From DASXBA01 sp046729895 (lineage in GTDB: Bacteria; Actinomycetota; Thermoleophilia; Solirubrobacterales; Thermoleophilaceae), in NCBI GenBank assembly GCA_046729895.1, contig JBKPHP010000272.1, positions 1-27,921 of the forward strand: 27,921 nt of DNA, given 5' to 3'. Below are positions 21,338-27,629 of this stretch, one piece after another. Position 1 is the stretch's first letter. Each line of letters starts with the position of its first letter. The position numbers and the translations under genes are program-made. A model generated the notes under the pieces. The model ran no database searches, had not been told where the DNA came from, and worked only from the letters and a program-made list of their open reading frames with translations.

Positions 21338-22210
21338 CGTGTGTCCGGACTCGCTGAGCTCGTGCGCCCGCTGGACCTCGGTGAATGGAAGCACCTCCGT
21401 GACCTCCACGTGCACCTCGCCGCTGGCGACCAGCTCGGCGATCCGAGCCAGCTGCTGCGGGGTCGTGCTCGTGACGTACAGCTCCGCTCGCACCCCGCGC
21501 TCTCGCGCCGCCTCCTCCGGCGGCGGGCCGGCGACCGTCACAAGGATCCCTCCCTCGCGCACGGTGGGCAAGAGCGACTGCGTCGTGTCGCCGCCCACCG
21601 TGTCGAACGCGACGTCAACGTCGCTCACCGCCTCGGCGACCTCCTGCTGGGTGTAGTCCACGTACTGCTCGGCGCCGAGGCTGAGCACGAAGTCGCGGTT
21701 GCGCGTGGATCCGGTCCCGATCACCCGCGCGCCCCCGAGCCTCGCGAACTGCACCGCGAAATGGCCAACGCCACCGGCTGCGCCCGCGATGAGCGCCGTC
21801 TGCCCCTCCGCGACCTCTGCCGCGTCGAGCATCACCTGCCAGGCGGTGAGCCCGGCCACGGGTATTGCCGCCGCCTGCTCGTGGCTCACGTCACTGGGCT
21901 TCTTCGCGATCTCCGCGGCGGGGGCCGTTGCGAGCTCGGCGTAGCCGCCGCTCGCGGCGATGCCGAACACCTCGTCTCCCTCGCTGAAGCCCTCGGCCCG
22001 CGACACTTCGACGGCCCCCGACACGTCCCTGCCCAGGATGGCGGGCAACGGCCTGTCGACGAATCCGCGCCGGTACTTCCAATCGACCGGGTTGACTGAT
22101 GCGGCGCGGACCCTGATCAGCACCTCGCCTTGGCCGGGCTCCGGCTGCTCGGCTTCCTCGTAGCGTAGGACGTCCGGTTTCCCGGTCTCGTGCATCACCA
22201 CGGCTCGCAT
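21305..22210 (-). CDS. NADP-dependent quinone oxidoreductase (MDR family)
   Basis: A 301-residue zinc-free medium-chain reductase of the QOR type. It opens MRAVVMHETGKPDVLRYEEAEQPEPGQGEVLIRVRAASVNPVDWKYRRG. The GroES-like domain ends near residue 120. The Rossmann domain has TALIAGAAGGVGHFAVQFARLGGARVIGTGS, with the AxxGxxG-type nucleotide motif. No structural-zinc Cys cluster is present. It probably reduces quinones or enones with NADPH for detoxification. ATG 22210 has GGAGGAG 6 bases upstream, so this transcript has a leader, unlike several neighbours. A perfect operator-like palindrome sits beside its -10 box. Its 3' end is duplicated downstream. Confidence 0.92.
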   Translation of the reverse strand: MRAVVMHETGKPDVLRYEEAEQPEPGQGEVLIRVRAASVNPVDWKYRRGFVDRPLPAILGRDVSGAVEVSRAEGFSEGDEVFGIAASGGYAELATAPAAEIAKKPSDVSHEQAAAIPVAGLTAWQVMLDAAEVAEGQTALIAGAAGGVGHFAVQFARLGGARVIGTGSTRNRDFVLSLGAEQYVDYTQQEVAEAVSDVDVAFDTVGGDTTQSLLPTVREGGILVTVAGPPPEEAARERGVRAELYVTSTTPQQLARIAELVASGEVHVEVTEVLPFTEVQRAHELSESGHTRGKIILTVGT

Positions 22211-22248
22211 GGGGTCTCCTCCCTCGCGGCGGCTTTTTCGGGGCCCGA

Positions 22249-22254
22249 AGTCTA
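22249..22254 (-). promoter_or_regulatory. -10 box of the quinone oxidoreductase gene
   Basis: TAGACT on the minus strand predicts a start near 22242 and a leader of about 32 bases holding GGAGGAG. The palindrome at 22256-22270 lies directly upstream, where a -35 box would otherwise be sought; no good -35 box is seen. Confidence 0.45.
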
Positions 22255-22255
22255 A

Positions 22256-22270
22256 CTTACGCTTCGTAAG
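22256..22270. promoter_or_regulatory. Palindromic operator (CTTACG-N3-CGTAAG)
   Basis: A perfect 6-base inverted repeat with a 3-base centre, AT-richer than its surroundings, abutting the -10 box. This size and position suit a dimeric TetR-, MarR- or HxlR-type repressor. No regulator gene is adjacent, so the repressor would be encoded elsewhere. Confidence 0.6.
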
Positions 22271-22299
22271 CGCAGCTGGATTGAAGGACGGTCGACCGA

Positions 22300-22800
22300 T
22301 CAGACCTCGAAGTCCGCGCCGGCCGACGCGAATCCCACCCGCTGGTTTGCGCTGAACTGGACCCGCACGGAGATCCCCACGCCCCAGAAGATCTCCAGAG
22401 GATTTGGCAGTTCGAACGTGTTGCTCGTATCCAGGTGAGAGCGATGGTCCCCGAACAGCAGGTACGGACCAAAGGTGCGGATCAGATTGACCCCGTCCCA
22501 GACGTGGATATCGGTGATGTTCGCCCCGGCCAGGTTCGCGTTGTTGACGGTTGTGTCTCCGGCGGTGAACATCACGAAGACGCGCTGGAGCTTGACCCGC
22601 GCGTTATCGATGATCACGGGGGTCGGTATCGAGACGTGAAACCAGTTCGCGTTGCCTGTCTTTCCCTGCCAGAAGGTGCCCCAGCCGCGCCGCAAGCCGA
22701 CCACATCCGTGTACGGAACGCCGTCGACATTGTCCAGTCCCTGGGTGGGGAACTCGGGCGGCATGAATGCCGTGCCGTGGACCCAGTTCGCGTATCCCAT
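22300..22800 (-). CDS. DUF6623-like hypothetical protein
   Basis: A 166-residue protein starting MGYANWVHGTAFMPPEFPTQGLDNVDG. It is rich in beta-strand-type segments and aromatic residues: GWGTFWQGKTGNANWFHVSIPTPVIIDNARVKLQRVFVMF, then ITDIHVWDGVNLIRTF, LEIFWGVGISVRVQF, and GFASAGADFEV at the end. The combination of ANWVHG, NWFHVSIPTPVI and SAGADFEV matches what I recall as the DUF6623 family. There is no signal peptide or Cys. ATG 22800 has AGGAGG 5 bases upstream. A TTGATT/TAGGCT promoter lies about 80 bases upstream. A beta-sandwich fold is likely; function is unknown. Confidence 0.8.
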   Translation of the reverse strand: MGYANWVHGTAFMPPEFPTQGLDNVDGVPYTDVVGLRRGWGTFWQGKTGNANWFHVSIPTPVIIDNARVKLQRVFVMFTAGDTTVNNANLAGANITDIHVWDGVNLIRTFGPYLLFGDHRSHLDTSNTFELPNPLEIFWGVGISVRVQFSANQRVGFASAGADFEV

Positions 22801-22879
22801 CGTGGCCTCCTGGCGGCGAAGCGTGCGGTCGGAGCGGCGCCAGGGACCGTGTCGGTGGGCCTCCGGCCACCCAATGGGG

Positions 22880-22909
22880 AGCCTATGCCGAACGCTCCGG
22901 GGAAATCAA
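22880..22909 (-). promoter_or_regulatory. Promoter of the DUF6623-like gene
   Basis: On the minus strand TTGATT (22909-22904), an 18-base spacer and TAGGCT (22885-22880). Transcription would start near 22873, giving a leader of about 70 bases that ends in AGGAGG. Confidence 0.45.
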
Positions 22910-22964
22910 GCGATAGCGGTGTGCGCGGTGAGCAGACCTGATCGACCAGGCCTGGCGTCCTCGG

Positions 22965-23957
22965 CTAGCGGTGCTTTACGCCTTCCTCGACGAAGTTCGC
23001 GAGCCGCGGCTCCGCTACCACCACGTCCCCCAGCGCCTCGTCGATCGCGTCGAGCGTGTCCTGTGACAGAGCGACGCCGGAGGCCGCGGCGTTCGAGTAC
23101 ACCTGGTCGGGCCGCGAGGCGCCGACGATCGCCGAGGCGACGTTCTCCTCGCGCAACACCCAGGCAAGCGCCATCTGCACCATGGTCAGGCCGGCGTCCT
23201 CGGCGATCGGCACGAGTCGCTGAACCGCCTCCAGCACGTCGTCCGACAGATAGCGGTCCATCGCCCAGCCCATCGACTCGCTGGCGGCCCGGGAGTCCGA
23301 TGGGGGTTGCTCGCCCGGCCGGTACTTGCCGGCAAGGACACCCTGGGCGAGGGGCGACCAGACGATCTGCGAGATCCCTTGCTCGGCGCAGAACGGGATC
23401 AGCTCCGCCTCCGGCACCCGCCAGATCATGTTGTGCTGCGGCTGGGAGGAGACCCACTTCCTGGCGCCGGGGACCTCGAGTCCGGCCTGGATCTGCTCGA
23501 TCGTCCATTCGCTGAAGCCGATCTCGCGCACCTTGCCCGCGTCGCAGACCTCGGTGAGCGCCTCCATCGTCTCCTCGATCGGTGTCTCCGGGTCGGGCCG
23601 GTGGCACTGGTAGAGATCGACGTAGTCGGTCCGAAGGCGGGCCAGGGAGGCGTCGAGTTGCTTGTGGATCTGCTCGCGCGAGAGCCCCCGGTCGGTCTCG
23701 CTCATCGGGAAGAAGACCTTGGTCGCCAGGACGTAGGAGTCTCGCCTGAAGTCCGAGAGGACCTCCCCCCACACCTGCTCGGCGATGCCGCGCCCATAGA
23801 CGTTCGAGGTGTCGAACAGGGTGACCCCCGCGTCGACGGCCGCCCGCGTGCAGGCCTCCGTCTGCTCGCGCTCGACCCCTACCCCGTAGGTGAGCCACGA
23901 GCCAAGCGAGATCTCCGAGACCTCGATGTCCGAGTCGCCGAGCTTGCGGTACTGCAC
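22965..23957 (-). CDS. Aldo/keto reductase
   Basis: A 330-residue NADPH-dependent TIM-barrel oxidoreductase of the voltage-gated-K-channel-beta/YhdN-like AKR group. It opens VQYRKLGDSDIEVSEISLGSW. The catalytic tetrad is visible: Asp and Tyr in VTLFDTSNVYGRGIAEQVWG, Lys in VLATKVFFP, and His in LYQCHRPDPETPIEETMEAL. Later landmarks are IVWSPLAQGVLAGKYRPGE and the cofactor segment ASAIVGASRPDQVYSNAAASG. I start at GTG 23957, 7 bases after TAGAGT; the longer upstream frame is Arg/Pro-rich and not family-like. The substrate is a carbonyl compound that cannot be specified. Confidence 0.93.
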   Translation of the reverse strand: MQYRKLGDSDIEVSEISLGSWLTYGVGVEREQTEACTRAAVDAGVTLFDTSNVYGRGIAEQVWGEVLSDFRRDSYVLATKVFFPMSETDRGLSREQIHKQLDASLARLRTDYVDLYQCHRPDPETPIEETMEALTEVCDAGKVREIGFSEWTIEQIQAGLEVPGARKWVSSQPQHNMIWRVPEAELIPFCAEQGISQIVWSPLAQGVLAGKYRPGEQPPSDSRAASESMGWAMDRYLSDDVLEAVQRLVPIAEDAGLTMVQMALAWVLREENVASAIVGASRPDQVYSNAAASGVALSQDTLDAIDEALGDVVVAEPRLANFVEEGVKHR

Positions 23958-23964
23958 CAGCGCG

Positions 23965-23970
23965 ACTCTA
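23965..23970 (-). promoter_or_regulatory. -10 box of the aldo/keto reductase (leaderless type)
   Basis: TAGAGT ends 7 bases before GTG 23957, the exact spacing expected when the transcript begins at the start codon. No Shine-Dalgarno sequence is present. Confidence 0.5.
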
Positions 23971-24036
23971 GTAGGCGGCGCCCGCCGCCAGGGCTTTCGG
24001 CCCAGACCGGGATCGTCTTGGCACAAAGGCGCGTCG

Positions 24037-24540
24037 CTAGCGACGGGCCCTCGGCAGCCGGGCGAGGTCGATCGTCGCCTTCCAGATATCCGTCCGGCCG
24101 GTGAAGCCGACGAGCCGACTCGGATCCCCGCGCGGCGGGCTCGAGTACCAGGTGACGAGGAAGCGCCAGCGACCAGCCGACCCTCCACCAGAAGGCGACG
24201 GCCCGTCGAGGCGCACGCCGCGTAGCTCGGCCGCGCAGCGGAAGCGGCGGAAGGGCCGACGGGACCAGCACACCTTCGTACGCCGCCGGCCGCGATTGCC
24301 GAGCAGCTCGGAGTCCGTGCAGAGGGCTCCGCGCCAGCGGATCAGGTCGCTGTTCTCGTTCTGCTTGCAGACCCCGGTGCGGCAGTTCTGGTTCTGCAGA
24401 TCGCCCCGCACTAGGATCCTCGTGCTCACGAGCCAACGCGGCCGCTTCCGCGCCACCCCCGACGGGGGTAGGACGAGGACGACGAAGGCCGCCAGGAAGC
24501 CAGGACCAGAGCCCGGCGCAGGACCACCCCCGCTTCCCAT
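24037..24540 (-). CDS. Hypothetical secreted, Arg-rich Cys-containing protein
   Basis: A 167-residue frame that reads as protein on the minus strand. A Gly/Pro-rich start (MGSGGGPAPGSGPG) precedes a hydrophobic run, FLAAFVVLVLPPSGVA, resembling a signal peptide. The rest is basic: LVSTRILVRGDLQNQNCRTGVCKQNENSDLIRWRGALCTDSELLG, then KVCWSRRPFRRFRCAAELRGVRL, WRFLVTWYSSPP and WKATIDLARLPRARR. Five Cys in the mature part suggest an extracytoplasmic protein; an even set of disulfides is not obvious. ATG 24540 is the first in-frame ATG after the pyruvate kinase gene, but no ribosome site supports it. A TTGACA (24563-24558) has no matching -10 box. No family is recognised. Confidence 0.5.
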   Translation of the reverse strand: MGSGGGPAPGSGPGFLAAFVVLVLPPSGVARKRPRWLVSTRILVRGDLQNQNCRTGVCKQNENSDLIRWRGALCTDSELLGNRGRRRTKVCWSRRPFRRFRCAAELRGVRLDGPSPSGGGSAGRWRFLVTWYSSPPRGDPSRLVGFTGRTDIWKATIDLARLPRARR

Positions 24541-24560
24541 CCAGTCGCCCGCGCCACTGT

Positions 24561-24573
24561 CAAGCTCAGCTTG
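24561..24573. promoter_or_regulatory. Palindrome CAAGCT-C-AGCTTG
   Basis: A perfect 6-base inverted repeat with a single central base lies between the pyruvate kinase stop and the secreted-protein start, overlapping a TTGACA hexamer on the minus strand (24563-24558). A one-base loop makes a strong RNA hairpin unlikely, so an operator is the better reading. Confidence 0.35.
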
Positions 24574-24614
24574 AAACGGGAACGCGCGGTGGCCCGGGAA
24601 GCCCGGATCTCGAG

Positions 24615-26027
24615 CTACTCGACGCGGTGCACCTTGAAGAGGTTGGTGCCACCGGCCTTGCCGGGCGGCAGGCCGGCGGTGATCCCGATCTGGTCGCCCG
24701 TCTCGGCGAGCCCGGCCTCCACAGCGGCGTCGGCACAGCTCTCGAGGAGGTCGATCGTGTCGGGCGATTCGGCATGGACCGCTCCCTGCACTCCCCACAA
24801 CAGGCAGCAGCGGCGCACGATCTCGGGCCTGGGTGAGAGGGCCAGCACCGGCGCCTTGGGGCGGTAGGCGGATATGAGGCGGGCCGTCGTGCCGGTGCGA
24901 GTCGGGCTCACGATGACCTTGAGCCCGAGCTGGTAGACGGCCCCCACAGCGCCGAAGGCGATCGCGTGGTACTGGTTGTTGGCCCGGGGACCCCGCTCCG
25001 AGAGCCAGCGGCCGTAAGGGAGCTCGCGTTCGGCGGTCTCGGCGATGCTCGCCATCATCTCCACGGCCGCGACGGGGTTCCGCCCGACCGCGGTCTCCTG
25101 CGAGAGCATCACGGCGTCGGTGCCGTCGAAGATCGCGTTGGCCACGTCGGCGACCTCCGCCCGGGTGGGACGGGTCGAGTGGACCATCGACTCCAGCATC
25201 TGGGTGGCGGTGATCGTGGGCTTTGCCCGACGACCGGCAATCGCCAGCAGCCGCTTCTGCACCAGCGGGACCTCCTCGATGGGAAGTTCGATGCCGAGGT
25301 CGCCGCGGGCGACCATGATCCCGTCCGCCGCGTCCACGATCTCCTCGGCGTTTGCGGCCGCCTGGGGCTTCTCCACCTTCGCGATCAGGGGCAGATCGCT
25401 CCCGCGGGCCCGCAGGTGCTCACGGACCGGCTCGAGGTCCTCCCGCCTGCGCACAAAGGAGAGCGCGATGAGGTCCACGCCCATGTCGAGCCCGGCATCG
25501 ATCAGGGCGATGTCCTCCTCGGAGACCGCCGGAAGCGAGACGGTGACGTTCGGCAGGTTGATCCCCTGGCGGGACGCGACCACGCCGCCCACCTCCACGA
25601 GGGCCAGCACCTCGCCGGCGGAGACGCCGTCCACGCGGAGACGCACGGCGCCGTCGGCCAGGTAGCAGACATCCCCCTCGTCCACGAGCTCCGCGAGGCC
25701 CTGCCAGGCCACCGGCAGGCGCTCCGCCGTTCCCTCGACCTCGCTTGGCGTGAGTACCACCCGGGAGCCCCGGCCGAGCTCTGCCACCCCCCCGGCGACC
25801 GGGCCGATCCTCAGCTTCGGCCCCGGGACGTCCCCCATGATGGCCACGAGCCTGCCGGCGCGCTCGGCCGCCTCACGGATCGCGCGCGCGGTCTCAGCGT
25901 GGAGCTCCGGGTTCCCGTGAGCGAAGTTCAGCCGGGCCACGTCCATCCCGGCCGAGATCAACCGCTCCAGGACCTGCGGCTCGCCGGAGGCGGGGCCGAT
26001 CGTGGCGACGATCTTGGTCGACCGCAT
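24615..26027 (-). CDS. pyk: Pyruvate kinase
   Basis: A 470-residue glycolytic enzyme converting phosphoenolpyruvate and ADP to pyruvate and ATP. The A domain starts MRSTKIVATIGPAS and carries the Arg of VARLNFAHG. The B domain includes IMGDVPGPKLRIG. The PEP/metal site is in LIAKVEKPQAAANAEEIVDAADGIMVARGDLGIELP, followed by ITATQMLESMVHSTRPTRAEVADVANAIFDGTDAVMLS. The C domain begins near residue 340; RTGTTARLISAYRPKAPVLAL is a family segment. It is full length. ATG 26027 lies 9 bases after TACAGT (26042-26037). No allosteric or phosphotransferase extension is present. Confidence 0.97.
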   Translation of the reverse strand: MRSTKIVATIGPASGEPQVLERLISAGMDVARLNFAHGNPELHAETARAIREAAERAGRLVAIMGDVPGPKLRIGPVAGGVAELGRGSRVVLTPSEVEGTAERLPVAWQGLAELVDEGDVCYLADGAVRLRVDGVSAGEVLALVEVGGVVASRQGINLPNVTVSLPAVSEEDIALIDAGLDMGVDLIALSFVRRREDLEPVREHLRARGSDLPLIAKVEKPQAAANAEEIVDAADGIMVARGDLGIELPIEEVPLVQKRLLAIAGRRAKPTITATQMLESMVHSTRPTRAEVADVANAIFDGTDAVMLSQETAVGRNPVAAVEMMASIAETAERELPYGRWLSERGPRANNQYHAIAFGAVGAVYQLGLKVIVSPTRTGTTARLISAYRPKAPVLALSPRPEIVRRCCLLWGVQGAVHAESPDTIDLLESCADAAVEAGLAETGDQIGITAGLPPGKAGGTNLFKVHRVE

Positions 26028-26036
26028 CTCCGACGG

Positions 26037-26042
26037 ACTGTA
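26037..26042 (-). promoter_or_regulatory. -10 box of pyk
   Basis: TACAGT ends 9 bases before ATG 26027. GGAG touches the ATG with no spacing, so a very short leader is more likely than a conventional ribosome site. The hexamer is identical to that of the GNAT-fold gene. Confidence 0.45.
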
Positions 26043-26144
26043 CTCGCAGCGGTCCGCGTGCCGCGGTGGAGCTCCGGCTGAGAGCCTAAACCTGCCCTCC
26101 CACGAAAAGGCCGCTCTTAGCGAGCCGCTCCGGGAGCGGAAGGG

Positions 26145-26173
26145 TTGACTCGTAGCGGGCCCTGGGCTTTAGT
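26145..26173 (+). promoter_or_regulatory. Sigma-70-type promoter of the mIHF-like gene
   Basis: TTGACT (26145-26150), a 17-base spacer and TTTAGT (26168-26173): close to consensus at both hexamers. The predicted start near 26180 leaves a leader of about 158 bases, long for this window. Confidence 0.6.
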
Positions 26174-26337
26174 GCAATTGGCCTTCGACGAAGCCGGGAC
26201 GGCGGGGGAGGAGGGCCCTCCTTGACAGTTCAGCTCGACTGACTCGTGGCGTCCTCCCCTGTCCGATTCCGCCTTCAGCCGTAAGGCCGCCGGGAAACTG
26301 CATCCGCGAGAACACGCCAAAGTTGCGGGGAGGTCTG

Positions 26338-26754
26338 ATGGGCAAGACTGCCACGGTCGGCGCTGAGCAGCAGCATCTGCGGGCGCTCGAATACGCGAAC
26401 CGCGTGCGGCTCGCACGAGCCCGTATGAAGCGGAAGGTGGCGGCCGGCGACCTCGCCGCGGCCGACATCATCATGAGCTGCCCCTGGCAGGCTCATAGCA
26501 TGGCGATAAGCGACCGGCTGATGAGCCAGAAGCGCTGGGGTCGGACGCGCTGCAGGCGGCTGCTCGTGTCGTTGGGCGTCCCGGAGAACAAGCAGATCGG
26601 CACCCTGACCGAACGACAGCGGCTTGCCGTGGCGGCAGTGCTCACCGCCAAGCGGGCCCCGGCGGCCTCGGCGGCAGCGGAACCTGTTGCTCCCCCCGTC
26701 ACGCCGTCCGCTGCCCGGAGCATGGCCCGAGAGAGAGCGCTCTCGGCGGCCTGA
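26338..26754 (+). CDS. mihF: Actinobacterial integration-host-factor-like protein
   Basis: A 138-residue nucleoid-associated protein of the actinobacterial mIHF type, unrelated to proteobacterial HU/IHF. The basic helix EYANRVRLARARMKRKVAAGDLAAADIIM is followed by SDRLMSQKRWGRTRCRRLLVSLGVPENKQIGTLTERQRLAVAAVL, where WGRTRCRRLL and the later TERQR segment form the helix-two-turn-helix DNA-binding region. The Ala/Pro-rich tail after about residue 105 is extra. ATG 26338 is set by GGGGAGG (26327-26333), 4 bases upstream. The Trp-Gly-Arg-Thr-Arg-Cys wording is, as I recall, typical of Solirubrobacterales-type versions and supports the taxonomic guess. It should bend or compact DNA. Confidence 0.82.
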   Translation: MGKTATVGAEQQHLRALEYANRVRLARARMKRKVAAGDLAAADIIMSCPWQAHSMAISDRLMSQKRWGRTRCRRLLVSLGVPENKQIGTLTERQRLAVAAVLTAKRAPAASAAAEPVAPPVTPSAARSMARERALSAA

Positions 26755-26794
26755 GGAAGGGCGGCCCCCCGCGACCGGCCGACCGGCCACCCGG

Positions 26795-27235
26795 TCAGGC
26801 TCCCGGCGCCTCGTCGACCGCGACGCCGGGCCCCCTGGTGGCGAGCTCGACGATGTGCCCGTCGGGGTCGCGCAGGTAGACGGACTTGCAAAAGGTTCGG
26901 TCGAGCACCTCGCTGCAGGGAATCCCGCGGGAGGCAAGATAGCTCCGCCAGGCCGCCAGCTCCTCCTCGCTCTCAACGGCCAGGGCGAAGTGGTGCGTGG
27001 AGCCGACCCCCACCTCCCCGTGCTTCAACCTCGGGTACTCGAGGCACGTGATCAGCGTCCCCGGCCTTCCCTCCTCGTCGCCGAAGAACAGGTGGGTCGC
27101 GCCGGGGTCGTCGAGGTTCGCGGTCTGCTTGAGGGCTCGCATCCCGAGCAGGTTGCGGTAGAAGTCGACCGAGCGGCGGGCGTCCTTGCAGAGCACGGTG
27201 ATGTGGTGAATCCCCGAGATCCTGAGGCGGCGCAC
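26795..27235 (-). CDS. VOC-family protein (ring-cleaving dioxygenase-like)
   Basis: A 146-residue vicinal-oxygen-chelate protein built from two paired beta-alpha-beta modules. Module one: ISGIHHITVLCKDARRSVDFYRNLLGM. Module two: GSTHHFALAVESEEELAAWRSYLASRG, then VYLRDPDGHIVELAT. The usual metal ligands are present: His in GIHHITV, His in THHFALAV and Glu in HIVELAT. A dioxygenase-like or glyoxalase-like metalloenzyme is therefore plausible; the substrate is not predictable. GTG 27235 lies one base after the stop of the upstream membrane-protein gene, so the two are co-translated or nearly so. Confidence 0.9.
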   Translation of the reverse strand: MRRLRISGIHHITVLCKDARRSVDFYRNLLGMRALKQTANLDDPGATHLFFGDEEGRPGTLITCLEYPRLKHGEVGVGSTHHFALAVESEEELAAWRSYLASRGIPCSEVLDRTFCKSVYLRDPDGHIVELATRGPGVAVDEAPGA

Positions 27236-27236
27236 G

Positions 27237-27617
27237 TCAGTTGCTGGGAGCCAGCGAGGGTCCCGGGCCGGCGATCAGGAAGAACCAGATCGAGAAGGCA
27301 ACCACCGCGATCGCCACGCTCACGGTCATGACCGCCTCGAGCGCAGTGGCGCCGTGCGTGTCGAGGCCGCGCGCCTCGCGTAACTCCAGGTGCTTGCGGT
27401 TGAGCCAGCCGAGCACCGAGACGATCAGCAGGATGCTGACGACGACTCCGACCATTATCACCGCCAGGGCGGTGCCCAGCGAGTCCGTCTTCCCCTGAAC
27501 CTGGGACCCGATGTAGAGCCAGGCCACCGGCACGCCGATCCAGAGCACGAGACCGCCCCCCAGCATCATCAGCAGGAGGAGTACCCCGCTGACACCGGCG
27601 CGCAGCAGATTGCGCAT
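27237..27617 (-). CDS. Three-helix membrane protein
   Basis: A 126-residue membrane protein with helices at about residues 9-35 (GVLLLLMMLGGGLVLWIGVP), 49-72 (LGTALAVIMVGVVVSILLIV) and 93-117 (VMTVSVAIAVVAFSIWFFLI). A cytoplasmic-type basic loop (NRKHLELREARGLDTHG) lies between the last two. No family is recognised. ATG 27617 lies 6 bases after TAGCGT (27629-27624), which overlaps the stop of the upstream membrane-protein gene. The VOC gene follows after one base. Confidence 0.75.
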   Translation of the reverse strand: MRNLLRAGVSGVLLLLMMLGGGLVLWIGVPVAWLYIGSQVQGKTDSLGTALAVIMVGVVVSILLIVSVLGWLNRKHLELREARGLDTHGATALEAVMTVSVAIAVVAFSIWFFLIAGPGPSLAPSN

Positions 27618-27623
27618 GGCACG

Positions 27624-27629
27624 ACGCTA
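27624..27629 (-). promoter_or_regulatory. Possible internal -10 box
   Basis: TAGCGT ends 6 bases before ATG 27617 and its TAG is also the stop codon of the upstream gene. The match could therefore be partly forced by the stop codon. Confidence 0.3.

Larger units (their letters stand above)
26028..26337. other. 310-base intergenic region between pyk and mihF-like gene
   Basis: This is the longest gene-free stretch in the window. From the left it holds the pyk -10 box, a GC-rich hairpin-forming segment near 26124-26138 (CCGCTCC/GGAGCGG), a sigma-70-type promoter at 26145-26173, and about 160 bases of leader for the mIHF-like gene. The leader contains small stem-loops (for example GCCTT/AAGGC, 26271-26287). 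I see no RNA-gene signature in it. Confidence 0.5.

Noticed and set aside
23958..24188. 77-residue extension of the aldo/keto reductase
   Set aside because: It reads as Arg/Pro/Gly-rich sequence overlapping the neighbouring gene; the family begins at QYRKLG, just after a leaderless-type -10 box.
24966..26081. Plus-strand frame opposite pyruvate kinase
   Set aside because: His-, Gly- and Arg-rich shadow sequence; every pyruvate kinase motif is intact on the other strand.
26222..26227. Second TTGACA upstream of the mIHF-like gene
   Set aside because: No -10-like hexamer occurs 16-18 bases downstream, so a promoter is not supported.
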